Positions 18,947 through 26,730 of a DNA stretch of 26,730 nucleotides are shown here, one piece after another. The notes beneath the pieces were generated by a model. The model ran no database searches and was not told the origin of the DNA. It saw nothing but the letters and a program-made list of their open reading frames with translations. Both the position numbers and the translations under genes were made by a program. Location of the stretch: NCBI GenBank assembly GCA_001970955.1, contig MPUH01000994.1:1-26730 (forward strand). Direction: 5' to 3'. Source of the DNA: Stentor coeruleus. Lineage: Eukaryota; Ciliophora; Heterotrichea; Heterotrichida; Stentoridae. Positions within the stretch are counted from its first letter, which is position 1, and the number at the start of each line of letters is the position of its first letter.

Positions 18947-19321
18947 TAATTTATTTGTTTAGCTTATAGTATACTTTTATTTGAAGATATCTAACTAGAT
19001 TTAAATTAAAATATAAAAACTTCTATCAAGAGAAACTAATAATTCTCTGATAATAATGAACTTATTTATATCGATTTTCTATAATCAATGAAAAATTCAT
19101 TAATATACATATAATTAAATGATTAAAAAGTGCAAAATAACAGCTAATTAAACAAAACTTTAAATAAAAAATCAAAAAAAAAATGTTAAGCAAGAATATT
19201 TTACTATTATTTAATGAGCATGCTTAAATTTGGTCGAGCACTATGATGCATGCTACTTCCTAAAATTATACATAAATTTAAAGTGTATCGCAAATTAACA
19301 AAATTTTTATATTTTATATTT
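18947..19321. other. AT-rich intergenic region
   Basis: 375 bp. No coding signal. Two GCATGC hexamers (19217-19222 and 19247-19252) lie about 70-105 bp before the next start and are the only distinct elements I see. Confidence 0.5.
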
Positions 19322-22300
19322 ATGGGAAGTGGCTCTTCGGCTATAGAAAAAACCAAGCAAATTGGTAATGAGTATTTCAAGGCTGGTGAATATTCAAAAG
19401 CATCAATAGCTTATTCCAAAGCTTTAAAGCATGATGAATTTAATGCTCCACTACTCAGCAATAGAAGTGCATGCTACCTAAAATTAGGTAAATATAAAGA
19501 ATCTCTTGAAGATGCTCTTGCTTGCATTAAACAATCTCCTGGATGGAATAAAGGCTATTATCGTATGGCATCAGCACTTAAAGCTTGCAATTTGTTATCA
19601 GAAGCCCTAATCTATGCAGAGATTTCCTTGGCAATTGCTCAGGATCAAATTGTAGTCACTTTAATTTCAGAGCTTAAATCTCAAGTACAGTTTGTAGGTA
19701 GAAGCACCCTATTAATATGGGGTAATCATAATCCAAGGCCAAGCCCTGTTCGTGGTTTAGAAGCTGTACAAATCACTGAAGTGTAAGAAAAAATTAGGGC
19801 TTGTGGAGTAAATCATAGTCTAGCTGTGACTTCAAATAGAATGGTTTATGCTTGGGGAGATAATAGTTATGCACAATGTGGAGTAGAAGGAAATTGTAGC
19901 AATCCTAGGCTGATTGTTGATTTGCTTTCTCATCAAATTACAGCTGTTATTGCAGGAGGTGGGCATAGCTTAGCTATAGCATTAAATGGAGATGTTTTTG
20001 CATGGGGAATCAATGCTTATGGCCAATGCGGATTCTCAGGCACCGCCAAAACCCCACAACAAATTAAGATACAAGGAAAAGTTCAAGGTGGAAGTGCTGG
20101 TTTAGGTCATACAGCTCTTATTATGGAAGATTCATCACTTTATATGTCTGGCTGGAATTCTCAAGGGCAATTAGGTAAAGGTAATAATTTAAACCTTTAT
20201 GAGTTTACCAGCACATCTATAACAAACGCAAATTATGTCTCTTGTGGAGCGGCTCATACTTTAGTAGTTCTCAAAAATGGAACTGTTCTTGCTGCAGGTG
20301 GAAACTCATGTGGTCAGCTTGGTCTAGGATGTTTTAATGATCAGAATACATTTACTCTAATAGATGGTCTCCAAGATATTTCTATCTGTCACTGTGGGGA
20401 AGAGTTTTCTGTTGCTATTTCTTCTAGATCTGCTGTTTATACTTTTGGTAAGTTCTAGTCAGGGCTAAATAATGTAGGGCAATGTGGATATGCTGAGAAG
20501 ATAACAAATCGTCCAAAAGCTGTTGATAGACTTAGTAGAGCTTTGGGTATTGAGTTTGCTGCATGTACTAAAGCTGCAGTTCTTGCTGTAACTAGAAACT
20601 TTTTAACTTTTGCATGGGGAATAGTCCCTGATTATACAGGAAATCAATCTTCACAATATTTGCCAAAGGAACTTGAAATTTTAAAATCAAAGCGTGTTCG
20701 TGAAATACAATGCTTGAGGGATGCTTTTATGATATGTACAAATTATGTGCAGAGTAATAGTTATATATCGAATATTCTTTTAAATGCAGTTGAAGCCGGG
20801 AAAAGGCACAGAGCTTTTGTTAATTTAATAGACAGCAACTATATGTTCGTAAATGAACCAATAGATAAAGTTTCAGCTTTGTGCTTTAATAGTGAAGGAA
20901 AAATATCTAAGGGAGAATGCCACACCTATTGGGAGGAAAGCCGATATATAATAGAACTTAGCATTAATGAAGCTGGATATCATAACTTATATGGATTTGT
21001 GAATGGAATGCTCTTGGCAAACTCGCCAATTATTTATACAGTAAAGCATGGAGAATTTAAAGAAGCAAAAGTATTTGTGAATAGCGAAGAAATGATAGTT
21101 AATGCTGGAGTGGGTTTCACAGTGTTAGTGCAAATCTTAGACAAATATGGGAATTTAGTATTAGAAGAACCAAAACTTGATTTAAATCTTAATGTCTCTG
21201 GACACTGCCAAATATTAGATTATGCTGAAGGATGCTTTCGTGTGAATATATATTGTACTGGTATTGGAAAACATAATCTAAAAGTACTTTCAGCTACAAA
21301 GCCACTTCAGTACATACTTCAAAATATCAGTGAGCCAGATAATATAGTAGACCTTGGTACAAGAGAAACTATTTCTGTACAAGTTCTTCCTGGACTTATT
21401 TCTCTAGCACACTGCTCTGTTGAAGGGCTTAAAAATGAATATTTTGCTGGAGATATCATTATTTTTAATATAATCAGCAGAGATCAATATGGTAATACTA
21501 CATGGCATAGATCAGCGCCTTGGATTGTGGAATTGCCTTTAGCATATGAAATTGTAGATTCTGATGATTTTTGTATGGCAACTATCAAAACTAAATGCTT
21601 AAAAGCAGGGCAATTACCAATAAAAATAATATACAATGATCAAATATTACTTAGCAGAGATGTCACTATCTTTCCAGGGCCCCTTTACATTCCTCACACC
21701 CTGATAACTGGTGATGGAAGTAAAAACTCACTTTTCTCTCAGCCCAGGCAGGCAGAATTTTCAATAGAGCTTTATGATGAGTTTTGTAATCCTTGCCCAG
21801 CAAGCTTAGCAGTTGAAACTATTGCTAAGCACAATATTCAACAATTACAAGCACATAAATATGCTATAAATTATTCAATATCATCCCCTGGTGAATATAA
21901 ATTTATTCTAAGAACTTCAAATGGAAATATTGCTCTAAAAGTTCTGGTTACAAAAGATCCAAAGCTTATCAAACAAGAGCAAATGGAACAAGAACTAGAA
22001 AAGAAAAGACAGCAAATGCTTGAAGAACAGAAAAAACTTGAAGATCTGGAAAGGAAAAAACGAATTGACGAAGAAAATAGAAGAAAGCAAGAGCTTTTGC
22101 AAAAAGAAAAAATAATGAAGATTGCTGAAGATAAGCAAAAAGAACTCGAAGCTGCAGAGTTATTAAGAAGACAAAAAATAATTGATAGAATCAAGCAACA
22201 AGAAATTACTAAGAAAAGAGCTCAGGAAGCTTTGCAGAAGCTTGCAGAAGAACAAGAAAAAAAGAAAAGAGATCAGAAAAGGTGGAAAAGGACTGGTGGT

Positions 22301-22336
22301 GGTTTTACAGTTCCATTTATAGTAGAAGATTTATAA
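19322..22336 (+). CDS. TPR - RCC1 propeller - filamin - coiled-coil protein, putatively N-myristoylated
   Basis: Three exons, 19322-19782, 19798-20447 and 20463-22336, give 994 residues. The start is chosen at MGSGSSA, a myristoylation consensus (Gly2, Ser6); 24 extra upstream codons would be unconserved. Residues 7-108 are three HOP-like TPRs with all five carboxylate-clamp residues (K12, N16, N47, K77, R81), so binding of an HSP90/HSP70 EEVD tail is predicted. About 127-460 is a seven-blade RCC1 propeller (repeated YAWGDNSYAQCG, FAWGINAYGQCG, GGNSCGQLGLG). About 475-868 holds filamin/Ig-like beta repeats (ILDKYGNLV, SRDQYGNTTW, ELYDEFCNP). About 870-975 is a charged coiled coil; the end is GGGFTVPFIVEDL. 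The whole combination is not one I know as a named protein. The role is inferred only: a membrane-tethered scaffold near the cytoskeleton. Confidence 0.9.
19783..19797 (+). other. 15-nt intron 1 of the TPR-RCC1-filamin gene
   Basis: GTAAGAAAAAATTAG. Splicing makes ITEVACGVNHSLAVT, an RCC1 signature. If retained, GTG is followed by TAA. Confidence 0.95.
20448..20462 (+). other. 15-nt intron 2 of the TPR-RCC1-filamin gene
   Basis: GTAAGTTCTAGTCAG. Splicing makes VYTFGLNNVGQCG, an RCC1 blade motif. If retained, an in-frame TAG results. Confidence 0.95.
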
Positions 22337-22939
22337 TTGATTAAATGAGTAGAAAAAAATATATTGTAGGTAGAGTCTTTAAAACCTTAAATCAGTACTA
22401 TGCTGATAGTCCCTCTGCTTATAAAGTGTGCTGTATCTGAACCCCACTTTTAGAAACATGCTAAATCGCATAAAGTTTATCTTGGTCTTTAGCAGAGGAA
22501 CTTCATATTTACCTCCAGTGTTCAGCTTCTTTACCAGATATACTTAATTTCCACGACCATCTGCATGAGAGTCTAGATAATTAAATCGCATGCTTATCCC
22601 ATCTCAATATCTCTTTTAGGTTCACCACGTGAAAGGACATAGCTATCTTTCATTGGAGTTGAGAATATTATATTTCTAATATCAGCCACATTCATTCCAT
22701 TTCCAGATACTATAGAACATTTTTATAAATTTTTAAATTTATCTTAGTATATTTAGCCTTCTCAAGATATTATTGTTAATCTGCTCCGTTTAAATTTCTT
22801 GTTTTGAACATTAAGATTTGAATATAAAGCATTTTTTTAAATGATTTGAATCTATGCTACCAATGCAGTGCAGGCTAATTCTCTTTGGTGTCTAATTCAT
22901 TTAAATTAAAGTGCATGCCATAAAAAAATAGTGGTAAAT
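22337..22939 (-). pseudogene. Intergenic region with coding-like relics on the minus strand
   Basis: About 600 bp before uL16. On the minus strand one frame ending at 22594 reads GNGMNVADIRNIIFSTPMKD then SYVLSRGEPKRDIEMG. Another frame, from ATG at 22591 to TAA at 22379, reads MRFNYLDSHADGRGN, a stop, then YLVKKLNTGGKYEVPLL and MRFSMFLKVGFRYSTLYKQR. The stop could be removed by a 15-nt GT-AG segment (22543-22557), but its GTCGT donor is unlike the others. Best read as a decayed gene; the family is not recognised. The part from about 22760 on is AT-rich and holds the uL16 promoter, with GCATGC at 22914-22919. Confidence 0.4.
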
Positions 22940-23578
22940 ATGGGACGCAGACCAGCAAGATGTTATAGGTACATCAAAAACAAACCGTACCCAAAGTCTC
23001 GCTATTGCCGAGGTGTTCCTGATTCTAGACTCAGAATTTATGATAACGGATACAAGAAAGCGTCATGCGAAATGTTTCCAAAGGTCATTCACCTCATTTC
23101 CAAAGAACGTGAGCATGTGTCATCAGAAGCCCTCGAAGCTGCTCGTATTTCTGCAAACAAATACTTGTTCAAGAAAACTGGTAAAGAAGGATTTCATATG
23201 AGAATTCGTGTACACCCCTGGCATATAATCCGTATCAACAAAATGCTTAGTTGTGCAGGTGCTGATAGACTTCAGACAGGTATGAGAGGAGCATTCGGCA
23301 AACCTTTTGGAAAAGTAGCCCGTGTTGATTTAGGCGATATCTTATTGAGTGTCCGTGTAAAAGAAGCTAATGTTGAAAATGCTATTGAAGCACTTCGAAG
23401 AGCTAAATTTAAGATTCCAGGAAAGCAGATCATAGTTAAAAGTGATAAATTCGGATTCACCAAATATACTGAAAGTGAATATGAAGAACTTAAAGGCAAT
23501 GGAAGATTAATTCCTGATGGTTCAAATGTTAAAGAAATCACACTTCATGGACCTCTAGCTAGACTTAATATCTTCTAA
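22940..23578 (+). CDS. RPL10: 60S ribosomal protein L10 (uL16)
   Basis: 212 residues (human 214). uL16 sits near the peptidyl transferase centre of the large subunit and is loaded late in 60S maturation. The start is the ATG giving [20 protein letters not shown], the invariant eukaryotic N-terminus; upstream in-frame GTG codons are not used. The conserved central block [20 protein letters not shown] is at about 98-117, followed by [11 protein letters not shown] and the C-terminal [11 protein letters not shown]. Basic, no targeting signal, no intron. It is richer in C-ending codons than its neighbours, as expected of a highly expressed gene. It converges on the next minus-strand gene, with 23 bp between stops. 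Confidence 0.98.
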   Translation: MGRRPARCYRYIKNKPYPKSRYCRGVPDSRLRIYDNGYKKASCEMFPKVIHLISKEREHVSSEALEAARISANKYLFKKTGKEGFHMRIRVHPWHIIRINKMLSCAGADRLQTGMRGAFGKPFGKVARVDLGDILLSVRVKEANVENAIEALRRAKFKIPGKQIIVKSDKFGFTKYTESEYEELKGNGRLIPDGSNVKEITLHGPLARLNIF

Positions 23579-23601
23579 GTTCTATTAGATAAACTAAAGA
23601 A

Positions 23602-24381
23602 TTAGGAATACTTCGAACTTTCAGATACGTGCATGGCTCCTAGGTTATCCTGATACTTGTAAATTGTCTTAGTGTTAAGCTTTTTTAAGGAAGATTTCAA
23701 TTCTAGCATTGTTTCAGTTATAGGAATAGAACTAAAAGAGCCTGAAGGTTCAGAATAGGATATATTTGATTCTAGTTCACCTTGGGCTTCGATAACTTGT
23801 GCTGGACCTTTGCTTATAAGCTCATCAAGAAAGTTATTCTGTTGTAATTTTGAAGTTGTGTTACTAGTTTTCAAAAATTCAGATAGTTTTTGAAGTGTTT
23901 CTCTAGAAATTGTTTTAGAATTAAACTCTGAGTAAAGTGTTTTAAGGCCTTTTGAAATTTTGAGTATGTTTTCTGAACTATCGGAAGGTAAATCAGAATC
24001 TAATATTCTTTTTATGATATTTTCTTGCGATTGGAGTAGTAAATTTCCCTCATTAACCAAAATCTTAAAGTATTTTTCATGACTTTTCACCTGAGATAGA
24101 TAGTCTAATGGGTAGATGTGACCTAGAATATGCAACTTTAGGTTTTCAATAAAAGGTTTTTTTTGTGTTTTTTCTAAAAACCCCCTAACTTCTGGAGCTG
24201 CATTTATACCATGAAGTATTTGAGATAAAGTTTTTATCCTGCAAAGCAATGCTTCAAGCAATTTAGATTGCTTTAAGCAACTTGAAAGATAAAAAGAGCA
24301 TATCATATGCAAAATCGTTTTGAATATAAAAATCTACGTAAAACTTACACATAGCACTAAAACAAGCAGCAAAGTTATCAT
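23602..24381 (-). CDS. Unknown protein with N-terminal hydrophobic anchor, two exons
   Basis: Exon 1 is 24349-24381 (11 codons, MITLLLVLVLC); exon 2 is 23602-24333. Together they give 254 residues and a TAA stop. Splicing the 15-nt intron extends the frame to a convincing signal anchor or signal peptide (MITLLLVLVLCIFIFKTILH); exon 2 alone would start at the ATG at 24306 and lose most of it. The rest is helical, rich in Lys, Ser and Leu, with two likely coiled segments (about 85-130 and 150-185), and has no further TM segment. It is probably an ER/secretory-pathway protein facing one side of the membrane. Family not recognised. Confidence 0.8.
24334..24348 (-). other. 15-nt intron
   Basis: GTAAGTTTTACGTAG on the minus strand, phase 0, only 33 nt after the ATG. 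If retained it ends in an in-frame TAG. Confidence 0.85.
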
Positions 24382-24408
24382 TTTTAACTCAATATCTAAT
24401 TACCTATT

Positions 24409-25185
24409 CTATAAATTCTCAAAGTTCTTTTTATAAGAGAAAATAGTAGGTGGCTCCTTCATATTGTACTCAGTCCTGTACATAGTCTCAAAAGCTCCTT
24501 TAGGGGATTCAAGTGCTGCAATGCCAAAAGCTTTATTTCTAACTCTCTCAGGGAAGTTTCCTTTTTTAAAATTTTTGAAACTATCTCTGCTTGTGGTTTG
24601 AGCAAAAAAGTCAGTGCATGCAGTTAGTGGATTTGTTTTTTTTAGTTTTTTTTGGCTTTGAGTTTTGGGAATTTCATAGTCTGTACAAAAATTCTGTTTA
24701 TAAGTTGTTATCGGGCTCAGCTTGACATTGTTATTCCCAGCCTGACGTTTGATGCCTCCGATATTTATAAACTCATAATGTCCCCAATTTGGAAATTCAC
24801 TTTGATAATTAGACACTCCTGCGAATTTGAGCACGCCTGTAGTACTTTCTTTGAGGTATTTTGCACTTTTCGTTTTGTCAATTTTGAATGCAACATAATC
24901 TTGCTGGGAGATTGTTTTCAGGTCCATTTTGTTGCATCCAGGGTTTAAAGCGCAAGGACGGACTATTAGTCTAAATAGGACTTACTCAGTATTTACTCCA
25001 GGCTTTTTCGTATAGTCCTTTTTGTATATTGACGCAAGAGCCGAATGAAGATATTTTTGATTTTTCAAGTAATCCCCTGGGCATTTATGCTCACCGCATG
25101 TGCACATATGGCAGTAGCAAAAACCAATGCCGTGATTCATTTCACCAACAGGAGGACATTGAAGTAATTTGCATGGTTCTGACAT
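24409..25185 (-). CDS. SAXO (FAM154/STOP-like) microtubule-stabilising ciliary protein
   Basis: Exon 1 is 24986-25185 and exon 2 is 24409-24970; together 253 residues, TAG stop. SAXO proteins bind and stabilise axonemal and centriolar microtubules. The N-terminal cysteine cluster at 23-35 (CYCHMCTCGEHKC; C-x-C-x2-C-x-C-x4-C) has the spacing of the SAXO N-terminal motif that directs centriole/cilium targeting. Mn-type microtubule modules follow, each with an aromatic pair and Lys: SIYKKDYTKKPG, SNYQSEFPNWGHY, TTYKQNF, FETMYRTEYN and IFSYKKNF. It has fewer modules than human SAXO1/2, which are longer. Without splicing of the 15-nt intron the Cys cluster and most modules would be separated by a TAA. 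It is one of three cilium-related genes in the window. Confidence 0.83.
24971..24985 (-). other. 15-nt intron of the SAXO-like gene
   Basis: GTAAGTCCTATTTAG on the minus strand. It splits a Glu codon (GA|A). Retention gives GAG TAA. Confidence 0.92.
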
Positions 25186-26642
25186 TATAAAATGAAATGG
25201 ATAATTGCATCCTTAAATATGCTAAAGTTTTTAAAACAGGAAACATTTTTGAGTGTAATTTTAGGAATTCATATCTAATTATTTTACTTTTAAGATTTTA
25301 TAATGCAAGACACTTTTTTACTTATTAGTTTATAGGCAGTTGAGCAAAGCTTTAGATTACTTTTATCCTAAATTTTATTTAAATTAAATTTTTTCTAGCA
25401 ATAAATTTTCTATCCACTAATAATTTTTTAAGTAATGATGATACTTCAGAAAAAGGAATGCTAAGTCTTCTTACACTGCTTAATATATTTACCTTCCTTA
25501 TATAATATAAGAATTTAGAAATCAGCATGAAAATCAGAAAAGTTAAATCTTGAATATAAACTTTATCTGTTAAATTATATAGACTCAATATACTTAAAGC
25601 ATATGTACAAGTTAAGAGAAGTAAAAAAAAGAAGAGAGCACTTTACAAATATTTATCCAAGCTTACTACTTCCATTTAATAAACATTATTTGACAGAAAC
25701 AACTAAAGAAATGAATTCACTAATAAAGAAAAGATCAAAATATTGAATGATACGAGAAGGAATTCCTTAGTAAATTATAAATGATTATCTATTACCCAAA
25801 GATGCATGAATTGACACATACCTAAAAAAAACTTATTAAAATATGCATATATCCAAAATCTTGACAAAATGCATAGTAGCAGATTTAAGAGCTAGAATAT
25901 GATGTAATACAATGGTTTAATATTCTAAAATCAAAAGAATCTCTATCTACCATAATTTGATTAAATTGAAATTGGTGTGAATTAAGAATCAATTAATTTC
26001 AAGCATCGAATTAATTGGCTTAGGGTTTCGAAAAAACTAATAGCATATCTTACAAAAAATGATGAAATTTCTAAAAGTAGGACACTGTTTGACAGTCTAT
26101 TTAATGTTAATTACAAAAACTTGAAGATAGCTCAAAAATTCAGTGAGACAACGATTTTAAAATTAAATAAAATAAAATTTAAAGGAATGTTAAAAAAAGC
26201 ATATTTATTATTGCAGGGCGTAGTAATAATAAATACATTCATACATCTTAAATTAATTATTTGATGACTGCTATATTTTTCCCAGCCATTATTTATAATG
26301 CCAACTTTATACAATACTAACCATTGAAAAATGAAGAATTCGGACTCTGTTCTAAAAAATCTGTCCACTTTATGCGATTGCTCACTTTATTGAGATGCCT
26401 ACATTAGCAAGTTATACTTTACATACAATTACCTACTGTCAATATAATAACCCACATCCGATATTTTTATGTGTTTTTGTATTGAATTTAAATTTAGTAT
26501 GATTACTTTGGCCTTAAATTAATTGCAAATTTCTAAAATTACAGTTAAAAATTATTTTATATATATACTTTCAACAAGGAAAAATTTTTTATTAAACAAA
26601 TAGCTATAGTAAACTTTTAAGTAATTAATAAGTAAAATATGT
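25186..26642. other. AT-rich region with weak coding relics
   Basis: About 1.45 kb after the 5' end of the SAXO-like gene, whose promoter must lie at its left side. It is mostly AT-rich with stops in all frames. A perfect 12-bp palindrome AAGGAATTCCTT lies at 25757-25768. From about 25690 protein-like pieces appear on the plus strand in several frames; the longest is listed separately. Confidence 0.45.
25986..26264 (+). pseudogene. Start-less open frame of 92 codons, possible exon or gene relic
   Basis: The frame is open from just after a TAA (25983-25985) to TGA at 26262-26264 with no early ATG. The product is Lys-rich and helical (SKSRTLFDSLFNVNYKNLKI, then AQKFSETTILKLNKIKFKGM). At this base composition such a run is unlikely by chance, but there is no start, neighbouring exon or known motif. 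It could be an internal exon or a decayed gene. Confidence 0.35.
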
Positions 26643-26730
26643 TGCATTCAGGAACTCTCTAAAACAGGTATGCCATATTCAGGCATGCTCTATACAGGTA
26701 TCTTACATTCAGATATCCTCTATATAGATG
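26643..26730 (+). repeat. 15-bp tandem repeat at the right edge
   Basis: Six consecutive degenerate 15-mers, the last cut off: TGCATTCAGGAACTC, TCTAAAACAGGTATG, CCATATTCAGGCATG, CTCTATACAGGTATC, TTACATTCAGATATC, CTCTATATAGATG. Shared core is CAGgtAT/CAGrTAT. The plus frame is open across the array and reads five-residue units (PYSGM, LYTGI, LHSDI); an ATG lies at 26670. It may be a minisatellite or the start of a pentapeptide-like repeat gene continuing to the right. Confidence 0.6.

Noticed and set aside
19250..19321. Earlier in-frame ATG for the TPR-RCC1-filamin gene
   Set aside because: The extra 24 residues are low-complexity and precede a perfect myristoylation start placed directly before the TPR.
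19808..19823. GTAAATCATAGTCTAG, a 16-nt intron look-alike just after the first real intron
   Set aside because: It encodes the conserved RCC1 signature VNHSLA and its removal would shift the frame.
21871..22194. Minus-strand Ser/Phe/Cys-rich 107-codon ORF
   Set aside because: Antisense to the Lys/Glu-rich coiled coil; a typical complement artefact.
25379..25588. Minus-strand 69-codon ORF
   Set aside because: It needs a TTG start; the first ATG leaves a short AT-rich peptide without recognisable features.
26132..26368. Minus-strand 78-codon ORF
   Set aside because: AT-rich with no motif, and it overlaps a better open frame on the plus strand.
1..26730. Alternative ciliate genetic code
   Set aside because: TAA and TAG end clearly homologous genes at the right length (VPS45, IFT46, uL16), TGA ends the small TM gene, and all Trp codons needed are TGG.
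1..26730. Telomere repeats, CRISPR arrays, insertion sequences, tRNA or rRNA genes
   Set aside because: None seen by eye on either strand; a tRNAscan/Infernal run would be needed to exclude small RNAs.

Overview
The window looks like ciliate macronuclear DNA, most likely from a heterotrich close to Stentor. The evidence is: strong AT bias; genes packed on both strands; five convincing introns of exactly 15 nt (GTAAG/GTAAA...AG); and a standard genetic code. TAA, TAG and TGA all end genes here and none is needed as a sense codon. That argues against Tetrahymena/Paramecium-type codes, and against Blepharisma, which also has 15-nt introns but reads UGA as Trp. Species assignment is inference.

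Layout, left to right. (1) 1-5633, minus strand: one huge gene running off the left edge. It has an N-terminal MGGC lipidation-type start, a kelch domain of about 300 residues, and at least 1,500 residues of alternating serine blocks and K/P/V-rich units. (2) 5634-7826: long AT-rich stretch with nothing recognisable. (3) 7827-10088, minus strand: small genes, namely a 163-aa protein, a signal-peptide/single-TM protein needing one 17-nt intron, a broken secreted EF-hand-like ORF, and a coiled-coil protein. (4) 10240-12082: a four-TM protein and an unknown 441-aa protein, convergent and overlapping at their stop codons. (5) 12548-15521, plus strand: a helical-repeat protein and VPS45. (6) 16031-22336, plus strand: IFT46, a DNAAF4/DYX1C1-like dynein assembly factor, and a TPR-RCC1-filamin-coiled-coil protein split by two 15-nt introns. 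(7) 22940-25185: ribosomal protein uL16 (RPL10) on plus, then on minus an N-terminally membrane-anchored unknown and a SAXO-type microtubule protein, each with one 15-nt intron. (8) 25186-26730: AT-rich, with one start-less open frame and a 15-bp tandem repeat at the right edge.

Three genes (IFT46, the DNAAF4-like gene, SAXO) belong to building or stabilising cilia, which fits a heavily ciliated cell. The TPR-RCC1-filamin protein next to the DNAAF4-like gene carries all five HSP90/HSP70 tail-binding clamp residues and a myristoylation-type start, so it may be a membrane-tethered chaperone-linked scaffold. VPS45 serves endosome/Golgi SNARE fusion, and uL16 is a 60S subunit core protein. The rest cannot be assigned from sequence alone.

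The most unusual items are the giant kelch/serine-lysine repeat protein, the in-frame stop carried by every 15-nt intron seen here, the lipidated TPR-RCC1-filamin fusion, and a shared CTTATAAATG box fused to three start codons.
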